From Geodermatophilus obscurus (GTDB taxonomy: Bacteria > Actinomycetota > Actinomycetes > Mycobacteriales > Geodermatophilaceae), in assembly GCF_900115395.1 (NCBI RefSeq), contig NZ_FOWE01000008.1, forward strand, positions 62,001 to 126,000: DNA of 64,000 nt, written 5' to 3'. A program made the translations under genes and the position numbers. This document shows positions 29,258-36,729 of the stretch, piece after piece (position 1 is the first letter of the stretch; every line of letters begins with the position of its first letter). The notes under the pieces were generated by a model. It did no database searches, was not told the DNA's origin, and worked only from the letters and a program-made list of their open reading frames with translations.

Positions 29258-29686
29258 GTGGACATCTCGTTCACCGTCCGGCTGCCCGTCGACGTCGACA
29301 GCGTCCCGTTCGTCCGCGGCCTGTGCCGGCAGGCCCTCGACCACCTGCGGGTGGACCGGCCGGTGGTCGAGGAGACGACGCTGGCGCTGACCGAGGCCTG
29401 CGCGAACGTCGTCCAGCACGCCGGCGAGCACGCGGAGTACGAGGTGTCGGTCGCCATCGGCGACGGCCTGTGCCGGATCACCGTGGTCGACGACGGGTCC
29501 GGGTTCGACCGGGCCGAGGCCGAGGGCCGGGCGGGGCTCGACGTCGACGGCGGCGCGGGCGTGCGGCTGATGGAGGCGCTGGTCGACTCCCTCGACTTCC
29601 GCCGCGACGCCGAGGGCCGGCACCGGGTCAGCCTGGAGAAGCGGCTGTCCTCCCGTCCGCCGCTGCGCCTGCTCGACCGCGCGTAG
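29258..29686 (+). CDS. RsbW-type anti-sigma kinase (HATPase)
   Basis: 142 residues from the GTG at 29258, with GGAGGGAG eight bases upstream. GHKL ATPase fold: N-box ALTEACANVVQHAGEHAEY, G1-box VVDDGSGFDRAE, and a later GAGVRLMEALVD lid. Serine kinase and anti-sigma factor of partner-switching systems. It is divergent from its likely target, the STAS protein, with 66 bases between them. The three genes make a complete switch apart from the sigma factor. Confidence 0.9.
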   Translation: MDISFTVRLPVDVDSVPFVRGLCRQALDHLRVDRPVVEETTLALTEACANVVQHAGEHAEYEVSVAIGDGLCRITVVDDGSGFDRAEAEGRAGLDVDGGAGVRLMEALVDSLDFRRDAEGRHRVSLEKRLSSRPPLRLLDRA

Positions 29687-29696
29687 TCCCGCCCCG

Positions 29697-30053
29697 TCAG
29701 GCGGGTGGTGCGTCGCGGTCCTGCTGCTGTGCGGGCGGGGACGTCGCCTCCACAGCGGTGAACGGCTCGACGATCTCGTAGGTGTGGGCCACCCCGGCCG
29801 GGACCACCCAGGAGTCGCCCGGGCCCAGCTCCAGCGTCTGGCTGCCCGCGCGCAGCCGGGCCTGCCCGGCGACGACGTAGCCCACCGTCTCGTAGTCCCG
29901 CGCGGTCTCCGGCTTGCCCTCGCTCTCGGGCTGCTCGTCCCACAGCCGCATGGCCACCCGGGACCCCGCGGCCAGGTGGTGCTGACCCATCCGGCCGGTG
30001 CCCGCGTCCGGGGCGTCGACCTTGCCGACCTGGCCGTTCGTCGTCTCACTCAT
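29697..30053 (-). CDS. Single-domain cupin protein
   Basis: 118 residues. Cupin motif 1 (ARDYETVGYVVAGQARLRAG) and motif 2 (LGPGDSWVVPAGVAHTYEIV) are visible, but motif 1 lacks the usual HxH metal pair, with only the motif 2 His clear, so metal binding is uncertain. No partner gene. Convergent with the anti-sigma kinase gene. Confidence 0.85.
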   Translation of the reverse strand: MSETTNGQVGKVDAPDAGTGRMGQHHLAAGSRVAMRLWDEQPESEGKPETARDYETVGYVVAGQARLRAGSQTLELGPGDSWVVPAGVAHTYEIVEPFTAVEATSPPAQQQDRDAPPA

Positions 30054-30106
30054 CGACCGGGGCTACCCGGGCCGGTGGTGGTCACGCGTCCACCGCCGGG
30101 GCACGG

Positions 30107-31075
30107 TCAGGACGACGGGGTCAGCCCCCGCACCCGCTCGATGAGGCCGCCGGCGCAGGCGTCGATGAACCCGTCGGGGTCGGGCCCGACGTTCTGCAGC
30201 ACCAGGTGGTCGAAGCCGGCGTCGACGTAGGGCTGGGCCTGCGCGACGTGCACGTCGGGGTCGGGGCCGACGGAGAACTGCTGCCGGATGTCGTCCTCCT
30301 TCACCGTCTGGCTGGCGGCGTCGAAGTTGACCGGGTTGGGCAGCTCGCTCATCACCTTCCAGCCGGTCAGCGCCCAGCGGCTCTTCTCCAGGGCCTCCGC
30401 GACGGCGGACTCCTCGTCCTGCGCCCAGGCCATCGGCACCTCCGCGTAGAGCGGCCCGGAGCCGCCGGTGTCGCGGAAGGCGGCGACCAGGTCCTCGCGC
30501 GGCTCGGTGGCGAACAGGCCGTCGCCGAACTCGGCGGCCAACCTCGAGGCGTGCGGGCCGCCGCTGGCGACCGCGATCACCGGCAGCTGCTCGGGCAGGT
30601 CGAAGACGCGGGCGTCCTCCAGCTGCAGGTACTTGCCCTCGAAGGTCTGGTAGCCGCCCTGCCACAGCTGCCGGATGATCTGCAGCGCCTCGCGGAGCAT
30701 CTCGTGGCGCACGTGCACGGCCGGCCAGCCGGTGCCGACGACGTGCTCGTTGAGCCGCTCGCCGGCCCCGATGCCGAGGGTGAAACGGCCGCCGGAGAGC
30801 AGCGCGACGGTCGCGGCGGCCTGGGCGATGATCGCCGGGTGGTACCGGATGATCGGGCAGGTCACGCCGGTGACCAGGCCGATGCGCTCGGTCCTGGCGG
30901 CCATCGCGCCGAGCATCGACCAGGTGAAGCCGCTGTGGCCCTGGGCGTCCAGCCACGGGTGGAAGTGGTCGCTCATCTCGACGAAGTCGAAACCCGCCTC
31001 CTCGGCGCGCACCGTCTGGCGGACGACCTCCTCGGGCGGGAACGCCTCGGTGGCGAGCTTCAGTCCGACCTGCAT
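30107..31075 (-). CDS. F420-dependent LLM-class oxidoreductase (TIGR03557-like)
   Basis: 322 residues from the ATG at 31075. Luciferase-like TIM barrel: FDFVEMSDHFHPWLDAQGHS, IGLVTGVTCPIIRYHPAIIA and LSGGRFTLGIGAGERLNEHV closely resemble F420-dependent glucose-6-phosphate dehydrogenase and the TIGR03557 group. The C-terminal part (FDHLVLQNVGPDPDGFIDAC) also matches. Expected to transfer hydride from or to coenzyme F420, substrate unknown. Divergent from rtcB. Confidence 0.9.
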   Translation of the reverse strand: MQVGLKLATEAFPPEEVVRQTVRAEEAGFDFVEMSDHFHPWLDAQGHSGFTWSMLGAMAARTERIGLVTGVTCPIIRYHPAIIAQAAATVALLSGGRFTLGIGAGERLNEHVVGTGWPAVHVRHEMLREALQIIRQLWQGGYQTFEGKYLQLEDARVFDLPEQLPVIAVASGGPHASRLAAEFGDGLFATEPREDLVAAFRDTGGSGPLYAEVPMAWAQDEESAVAEALEKSRWALTGWKVMSELPNPVNFDAASQTVKEDDIRQQFSVGPDPDVHVAQAQPYVDAGFDHLVLQNVGPDPDGFIDACAGGLIERVRGLTPSS

Positions 31076-31269
31076 CGCGGGGTCCTCACTGCTCGGTGTC
31101 CGGTCGGAGCGGGAGCTGCCCGGGGTCCGCGGAACGGAAACGGCACGCCGGGGTCCGCCGGCCGGCCGTCCGGGTAATGCGGTCGCGCCGCGTGAGCCCA
31201 GCGCGTTGACTGCCCCGGCCCACCGAAGCACCGCGGGGACCGGGCCCCGCGCCGGAGAGAGAAAGGACC

Positions 31270-32433
31270 ATGGAGCAGATCACCGAACGCCTGCTCAGCT
31301 GGGCGTCGATCCTGGAGCCCGCCACCCGGGAGCAGGCCGAGCGCACCGCCTCGATGCCCTTCGTCCACCCGCACCTGGCGCTCATGCCCGACGCGCACCT
31401 GGGCCTGGGCGCGACCGTCGGCTCCGTCATCCCGACCGACGGCGCCATCATCCCGGCCGCGGTCGGGGTGGACATCGGCTGCGGGATGATGGCCGTCCGC
31501 ACCCAGTTCACCGGCGACGACCTCCGCGGCCGCAACCTCGCGACCCTGCACGAGCAGGTCTCCCGGTCGATCCCGCTGTCGGCCGGCGGCCGCAACCGCA
31601 GGGTGCGCGACACCGCCGCCCCCCGGGTCGAGGAGCTGCGTGGCATGCCGGGCGCCGACCAGGCCGACGGCGTCGCCGACTCGTGGCCGCTGCAGCTGGG
31701 CTCGCTCGGCTCCGGCAACCACTTCATCGAGGTGTCCCTCGACGAGGCCGACCGGGTGTGGCTGTTCCTGCACTCGGGCTCGCGCGGCGTCGGCAACAAG
31801 CTGGCGTCGAAGCACATCCGGGTCGCGCAGGAGCGCACGCGGGCCCGCGGTGTCGAGGTCCCCGACCGCGACCTCGCCTACCTGGAGGAGGGCGAGCCGG
31901 AGTTCGACACCTACATCGAGGCGCTGCGCTGGGCACAGCGGTTCGCCGCGCTCAACCGCGAGGAGATGATGGACCGCGTCGCCGACCAGCTGTCGAGGTT
32001 CCTCACCGAGGAGGTGCGGCGCGAGCAGGTGGTCCAGTGCCACCACAACTACACCGAGCGGGAGATCCACTCCGGGCGGGAGGTGTGGCTGTCGCGCAAG
32101 GGCGCCATCTCGGCGCGCGCCGGTCAGTGGGGGCTCATCCCCGGCTCGATGGGCGCGGCGTCCTACGTCGTCGTCGGGAAGGGCGACCCCGCGTCGCTCA
32201 TGTCGGCGCCGCACGGCGCCGGCCGGGCGTTCTCCCGGACGGCGGCGCGCAAGCGGTTCAGCCGGGCCGACCTCGACCGGAGGATGGCGGGCATCGCGTG
32301 GGGCCGCTCGGACGCGTTCCTCGACGAGCACCCCGACGCCTACAAGGACATCGACGTCGTCATGGCCGACGCCGCCGACCTCGTCGAGATCCGGCACACG
32401 CTGCGCCAGGTGGTGAACGTCAAGGGCGACTGA
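31270..32433 (+). CDS. rtcB: RNA-splicing ligase RtcB
   Basis: 387 residues. GTP- and Mn-dependent ligase joining RNA ends with 3'-phosphate or 2',3'-cyclic phosphate to 5'-OH. Metal ligands are visible in GVDIGCGM (Cys71), LGSGNHFIEV, LHSGSRGVG and QCHHNYTE, and the guanylylated His315 is in APHGAGRAF. Length fits the compact bacterial form. No rtcA, archease or RtcR-type activator gene is nearby. GGAGAGAGAAAGGACC provides the ribosome site. A 19-bp hairpin repeat lies downstream. Confidence 0.96.
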   Translation: MEQITERLLSWASILEPATREQAERTASMPFVHPHLALMPDAHLGLGATVGSVIPTDGAIIPAAVGVDIGCGMMAVRTQFTGDDLRGRNLATLHEQVSRSIPLSAGGRNRRVRDTAAPRVEELRGMPGADQADGVADSWPLQLGSLGSGNHFIEVSLDEADRVWLFLHSGSRGVGNKLASKHIRVAQERTRARGVEVPDRDLAYLEEGEPEFDTYIEALRWAQRFAALNREEMMDRVADQLSRFLTEEVRREQVVQCHHNYTEREIHSGREVWLSRKGAISARAGQWGLIPGSMGAASYVVVGKGDPASLMSAPHGAGRAFSRTAARKRFSRADLDRRMAGIAWGRSDAFLDEHPDAYKDIDVVMADAADLVEIRHTLRQVVNVKGD

Positions 32434-32480
32434 CGTGGCCTCCTCCCTGCCCACGGTCTGCCAGCCACCGCGTCCCGCGG

Positions 32481-32522
32481 ACGGTCGTGCTCTGCACACA
32501 CCGGTGTGCAGAGCACGACCGT
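32481..32522. repeat. Hairpin repeat, GTGCTCTG core (copy 3)
   Basis: ACGGTCGTGCTCTGCACAC and its exact complement enclose a 4-base loop. The arm shares TCGTGCTCTGCAC with copy 1 at 25177. It lies 48 bases after rtcB and may be its terminator. Confidence 0.82.
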
Positions 32523-32659
32523 GCCGGACAGGACAGTGGGCCGGCGGACGGCGAGGGGACCGGCCCGCCGTCGCCGGAGGTGGGCGGTGGACGTCGGGTC
32601 CCTGCGCTCCGCCGTCGGCCATGGGGTGACGGCAGTCACGACCTCCTAGGGTCCGCGGC

Positions 32660-33559
32660 ATGGCAGAGCGCGAGATCAGGACGGTGCTGACCGGCGGCGG
32701 GTTCTTCGAGGGCCCGCGCTGGCACGAGGGCACGTGGTGGGTGTCGGACTTCTACCGGCACACGGTGAGCCGGGTGACCGCCGACGGGCAGGAGACGGTG
32801 CAGTTCGAGGTGCCCGGGCAGCCGTCGGGACTGGGCTGGCTGCCCGACGGGTCGCTCGTCGTCGTCTCGATGAAGACCCACGAGGTGCTGCGCTGGGACG
32901 GCTCCTCGCTGTCGACCCACGCGGACCTGTCGGAGCACTGCGGCGGGCACCTGAACGACCTGGCGGTGTCCGCGACCGGTCACGTCTTCGCCGGCGACTT
33001 CGGCTTCGACCTGATGGGCGGCGGCGATGCCGCGACCGCGTCGCTGAAGCGGATCGACCCCGACGGCACGGTGTCGGAGGCCGCCGACGGGCTGCAATTC
33101 CCCAACGGCTCGGTCATCACGCCGGACGGCGGCACGCTCGTGGTCGGCGAGACCCTCGGCAACCGCTACACCGCGTTCGACCTGGCGCCCGACGGGTCGC
33201 TGTCGAACCGGCGGGTGTGGGCGTCGCTCGGTCCGGAGGTCACCGGCCGCACCGTCGACGAGGTGCTCGGCCAGCTCGCCGTCGCACCGGACGGCTGCAC
33301 GCTCGACGCCGACGGCTGCATCTGGGCGGCCGACGCCGTGGGCGGCCGCGTGGTGCGGGTGGCCGAGGGCGGGGAGATCGTCGACGCCGTGGCCGCGCCC
33401 GAGGGGCTCGGTGTCTATGCGTGCATGCTCGGCGGCGAGGACGGCCGCACGCTGCTCATGTGCGCCGCGCCGGACTTCTACGAGCACAACCGGGCGCCGG
33501 TGCGCGAGGCGGTCCTGCTGGCGACGGAGGTCGACGTCCCCCACGCCGGCCGGCCGTGA
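32660..33559 (+). CDS. SMP-30/gluconolactonase-family protein
   Basis: 299 residues, six-bladed propeller of the SMP-30 family. GFFEGPRWHEGTWWVSDFYR opens the propeller with the metal-binding Glu. HLNDLAVSATGHVFAGDFGF gives the central Asn-Asp pair, LQFPNGSVITPDGGTLVVGE a second Asn, and CTLDADGCIWAADAVG the conserved Asp. Expected to be a metal-dependent lactonase. No sugar genes flank it, so the substrate is open. A strong hairpin follows. Confidence 0.9.
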   Translation: MAEREIRTVLTGGGFFEGPRWHEGTWWVSDFYRHTVSRVTADGQETVQFEVPGQPSGLGWLPDGSLVVVSMKTHEVLRWDGSSLSTHADLSEHCGGHLNDLAVSATGHVFAGDFGFDLMGGGDAATASLKRIDPDGTVSEAADGLQFPNGSVITPDGGTLVVGETLGNRYTAFDLAPDGSLSNRRVWASLGPEVTGRTVDEVLGQLAVAPDGCTLDADGCIWAADAVGGRVVRVAEGGEIVDAVAAPEGLGVYACMLGGEDGRTLLMCAAPDFYEHNRAPVREAVLLATEVDVPHAGRP

Positions 33560-33562
33560 GAC

Positions 33563-33597
33563 GAGCGCCGTCCCCCCGCGCGGCGGGGACGGCGCTC
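33563..33597 (+). terminator. Intrinsic terminator hairpin
   Basis: GAGCGCCGTCCCC and its exact complement flank a 9-base loop, starting 4 bases after the SMP-30 stop. Confidence 0.8.
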
Positions 33598-33725
33598 ACA
33601 CCCGGGTCAGGGGCAGGCCTCCTCGAGGTCCACGGCACCGAGGTCGCTGGCCCCCTCGGACGGGCAGCAGCCCGCCCGGGAGGGGCGCCGCTGCCGCGAC
33701 ACGCCGCCCCAGTAGCCCCGGACGC

Positions 33726-33764
33726 ACCGCGCCCCCCGTCCCGGTGCGGGACGGGGGGCGCGGT
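33726..33764 (-). terminator. Intrinsic terminator hairpin
   Basis: ACCGCGCCCCCCGTCCC pairs exactly with its complement across a 5-base loop (17-bp stem), 15 bases after the stop of the 50-residue gene on the minus strand. Confidence 0.78.
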
Positions 33765-33778
33765 CAGGCGTCAAACCC

Positions 33779-33931
33779 TCAGTAGGCGCGGCCTCCCGGG
33801 CCGCCCTTCTTGTTCTTGGCCTGGTAGTTGCGGATGGCCTGCTTGATCTTGGCCTGGTTCTGCGGCTTCTGCAGCTCCCGGATCACCTTGGCGGCGACGC
33901 CGGAGGCGAGCAGGTTCCTCAACATGCCCAT
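33779..33931 (-). CDS. Small basic protein, 50 residues
   Basis: Starts at the ATG at 33931 with GGAG seven bases upstream, reads MGMLRNLLASGVAAKVIREL and continues with a Gln/Lys/Asn-rich helix ending KNKKGGPGGRAY. A following 17-bp hairpin and the good ribosome site support a real gene. It has an amphipathic N-terminal helix and a positively charged tail, which suggests binding to nucleic acid or membrane. No family recognised. Confidence 0.7.
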   Translation of the reverse strand: MGMLRNLLASGVAAKVIRELQKPQNQAKIKQAIRNYQAKNKKGGPGGRAY

Positions 33932-34190
33932 GGGTGCTCTCCTCTCGTTCCGTACTCCGGTTCCCCGCCGACGACCGGGGCAACCGTCCGTCTCGCCGCA
34001 AGGTCGTCGTCACTCCCCGTACGGACGCACCGCGCCGTCCTTTCTTCTCGACCTCGGCGTGTCGTCCTCGGCGCGTCCTCGGTCTCCTGTCCCCCGTACC
34101 GATGTCCGCGCTGGTCAGCGAGGCGATTCGAGTCCGCGCCGCCGGTCAAGTCGACGACGGCGCGTCGGGCGTGGCGGGCGGTCGGCACGG
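33932..34190. other. Intergenic region upstream of nlpC promoter
   Basis: About 260 bases with only shadow frames and no recognised RNA or repeat. It is slightly less GC-rich than its surroundings, fitting a non-coding control region between divergent genes. Confidence 0.5.
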
Positions 34191-34219
34191 TTGAGGCCGG
34201 GTGGGGCCCTCCCTACCGT
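34191..34219 (+). promoter_or_regulatory. Candidate sigma-70-type promoter for riboswitch/NlpC gene
   Basis: TTGAGG (34191-34196) and TACCGT (34214-34219) are 17 bases apart and would start a transcript near 34226, just before the c-di-AMP riboswitch. Confidence 0.5.
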
Positions 34220-34261
34220 TCCTCGCGGTCCGGCCGGGGTCCTCTCGTCACCCATCACGTG

Positions 34262-34405
34262 ACACCCGCCGGGCACGCCGAACCAGGTGCCACGACTCAG
34301 CCGGCACCCGGACCGGGGACCCAGAGCAGCACTGGGGTGAAGCGCGATCCGTCGCGCCGGGCGACTCCTCCGTCCGAACCCGTCAGCTAACCCGGTAGGC
34401 GATCG
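34262..34405 (+). ncRNA. ydaO-type c-di-AMP riboswitch
   Basis: The 3' part contains CCGAACCCGTCAGCTAACCC then GGTAGGCG, the hallmark of the ydaO/yuaA aptamer, preceded by GGGGTGAAGCGC and, at the 5' side, CACGCCGAACCAGGTGCC. In actinobacteria this element commonly precedes cell-wall hydrolase genes and lowers expression when c-di-AMP is high. It ends 24 bases before the NlpC/P60 start. The 5' boundary is approximate. Confidence 0.88.
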
Positions 34406-34429
34406 CGGAGAACAGGAGAACCGTCGTCC

Positions 34430-34948
34430 ATGACGACTACACGCACGTCCATCGCCCGCCGCTCGTTCCGCGGGATCGCCGTCGCGGCCATCGCCGGCGC
34501 CACCGTCACCCTCTCGCCCGCGGTCGCCTCGGCCGACGCGGGTGGTGGCGGCGGGACTACGACCACCGTGGCCGCCGCGCCGGCCGCCGCGCCCAACGGC
34601 GCGGCACAGGTCGCCGTCGACACCGCGCTGGCCCAGCGCGGTGACATGTACCTGTACGGCGCGACCGGTCCCGACCGGTTCGACTGCTCGGGCCTGACCA
34701 GCTACGCCTACAAGGCCGCGGGCGTCACCATCCCGCGCACCTCGAAGCTGCAGTCGACGTTCGGCACCGCGGTCGCGAAGGCCGACCTCAAGCCCGGTGA
34801 CCTGGTGTTCTTCTACAGCCCGGTCTCGCACGTCGGCATGTACATCGGCAACGGCCAGATGGTGCACGCCTCCTCCGCCGGCAAGCCGGTGGCGGTCGTG
34901 AACCTCAGCTCGATGCCGGGCTACGCGGGCGCACGCCGCGTCGTCTGA
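34430..34948 (+). CDS. Secreted NlpC/P60 cell-wall hydrolase
   Basis: 172 residues. An N-terminal signal peptide (basic start, hydrophobic core, AVASADA cleavage region) and a Gly/Thr/Ala linker lead to an NlpC/P60 domain. The catalytic Cys86 is in RFDCSGLTSYAYKAAG, His134 in PVSHVGMYIG and a third polar residue near His146 in QMVHAS. Expected to cleave D-Glu-diaminopimelate bonds in peptidoglycan. The upstream c-di-AMP riboswitch links it to cell-wall and osmotic control. No separate wall-binding domain. Confidence 0.94.
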   Translation: MTTTRTSIARRSFRGIAVAAIAGATVTLSPAVASADAGGGGGTTTTVAAAPAAAPNGAAQVAVDTALAQRGDMYLYGATGPDRFDCSGLTSYAYKAAGVTIPRTSKLQSTFGTAVAKADLKPGDLVFFYSPVSHVGMYIGNGQMVHASSAGKPVAVVNLSSMPGYAGARRVV

Positions 34949-34955
34949 CGCACCT

Positions 34956-35000
34956 CCGCGACGGCACCCCCGTCCTCCCCGGACCGGGGTGCCGTCGCGG
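34956..35000. terminator. Intrinsic terminator hairpin
   Basis: CCGCGACGGCACCCC and its exact complement flank a 15-base loop between the convergent NlpC/P60 and GIY-YIG genes. Confidence 0.78.
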
Positions 35001-35519
35001 TCAGACGGGCAGTGCCGACCGGCGGCGGCTGATCGCACGCCGCAGGTCGGTGCGGGCGACGTCGCGCAGGTCGAGCGGCGGGTCGGCCAGGCCCAGCAGC
35101 CACCCCTCGCCGGGGACGACGTCCTCGACCGCCAGCGGCAGGACGGCGACCCGCAGGTGCCGGTGCATCCACCCCGTCAGCTCGGCTCCGTCGACCGCCG
35201 GCCCGCCGACCGGTGACAGGCAGGCCGAGAGGGTCGTCCGGAAGGTCGAGAACCGCCGGCGCCCGCCGAGGTGCATGGTGGCGATGCGGCCCCACAGCGT
35301 GTTGGTCGACCGCACCCCGCTCGGCCGCACTCCCCCGGCCCGTCCGGCGTAGACGAGCCCTGCGGCCAGGCGGTGACCGAGCCCGGCGGTGAGGTCGGCG
35401 GCCCCTGCAGCGTCGGCCCACCGCACGACTTCGCGCTGTTGGCGGCCGGCCGTCCTGGCCGCCTCCCGCCACGGTACGACGCCGAGCCCCGGTACCGCCG
35501 TCAGGCCTCTGAGCTGCAC
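35001..35519 (-). CDS. GIY-YIG-type nuclease-family protein
   Basis: About 172 residues from the GTG at 35519; an ATG at 35555 in the same frame is an alternative start and no clear ribosome site decides. The core GLVYAGRAGGVRPSGVRSTN, then LWGRIATMHLGGRRRFSTF, matches a small actinobacterial GIY-YIG-like group, with VY-AGR in the place of the GIY/YIG motifs. TGWMHRHLRVAVLPL and LADPPLDLRDVARTDLRR follow. Predicted nuclease of unknown target, divergent from a broken HNH gene. Confidence 0.72.
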   Translation of the reverse strand: MQLRGLTAVPGLGVVPWREAARTAGRQQREVVRWADAAGAADLTAGLGHRLAAGLVYAGRAGGVRPSGVRSTNTLWGRIATMHLGGRRRFSTFRTTLSACLSPVGGPAVDGAELTGWMHRHLRVAVLPLAVEDVVPGEGWLLGLADPPLDLRDVARTDLRRAISRRRSALPV

Positions 35520-35537
35520 TTTCGAGTTGATCAGCCC

Positions 35538-36727
35538 ATGACCGCCCAGTATCATTCGTACATGTGTTCGAGCGACTGGCAGACGGGTGACGTACTCGAC
35601 GACGTCGCCGCGCTGGTCGCCGAGCGCAACCGGATCGACGCCGCGCTGGCCCGCCGTGTGCGGGCGGCGGAGCTGGCGCAGGCGCCGGAGCGGGACGGGC
35701 AGAAGTCGATGGCGTCGTGGTTGCGGGGGCACGGCCGGCTGTCGGGGTCGGAGGCCCTGCGGGTGGTGGCCAACGGGCGGGCGCTGGAGCACCTGCCCGT
35801 CCTGCCGAGGCGGCCGAGGCGGGGCTGGTGTCGGCGGTGCAGGTGGCCGAGGCCGCCCGGGCGGTGACGCCGCGGCGGCTGGCCGTCGCCGCCGAACAGG
35901 GCGTGGACCTGGCGGTGGTCGACGCGGTGTTCACCGGCGTCGCCACCGAGCAGCCGCACGCCGACCTGGTGGCGGTGGTGGCGCGCTACCTGCTCGGTCT
36001 GGAGCCCGACGGGCCCGAGCCGGACCCCACCGAGGGGCGGCGGTTGGTGTTCACCCGGCACGCGGATGGGTCGGTGTCCTTCTCCAGGCACCTCGACGCG
36101 GTGGGTGGGGAGAAGGTCCAGGCCGCGGTGGAGGCCCACGTGCAGGCCGACCGGCCGGCCGGTGACGAGCGCACCCGCGCCCAGCGGCAGGGCGACGCAC
36201 TGGTGCAGATCGCCGACAACGCCCTCGCCACCGGCCAGGTGCCGGTGCTGCGCACGGTCCGACCCCACGTGGCCGTGCGCATCGACCTCGACGACCTCGC
36301 CACGGGTGAGGGCGCCGCGACCATGGGCTTCGGTGCGGTCATCTCCGCCGCCCGCGCCCGCTGGCTGGCCTGCGACGGCCGCATCGCCCGGGTCGTGTTC
36401 GGCCCCGACGGCGTGCCCCTGGACGTGGGCCGCGAGCACCGGCTGGTCTCCGGAGCGCTGCGGCGGGCGGTCGAGGCCCGCGACGGCGGCTGCGTGTTCA
36501 CCGGCTGCCACGCACCCAGTCACTGGGCCGACGTGCACCACCTCGTCCACTGGATCGACGGCGGCGACACCAGCCTCGACAACTCAGCCCTTCTCTGCGA
36601 ACGCCACCACACGAAGGTCCACCACGGCTTCCGGGTCGAACGACAACCGAGCGGGCGATGGCGAACCTGGCGACCCGACGGCACCGAGATCACCACTCCT
36701 GAGCCGCTCCTCTCCCCCGCCGCCTGA
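35538..36727 (+). pseudogene. DUF222/HNH endonuclease (13E12 family), frameshifted
   Basis: The N-terminal part (DVLDDVAALVAERNRIDAAL, ALRVVANGRALEHLPVL) reads in one frame from the ATG at 35538 or 35562. The rest (AGLVSAVQVAEAARAVTPRR through the HNH core CVFTGCHAPSHWADVHHLVH and LLCERHHTKVHHG) continues in another. Restoring one G near 35803-35805 gives an uninterrupted LEHLPVLAEAAEAGLVSAV, so a single-base deletion explains the break. This family is repeated in many actinobacterial genomes and its role is unclear. True decay or a consensus error are both possible. Confidence 0.85.
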
Positions 36728-36729
36728 CC

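Noticed and set aside
33607-33702. 31-codon minus-strand frame with three cysteines after the SMP-30 gene
   Set aside because: No convincing ribosome site and it lies between two terminators; too short to support.
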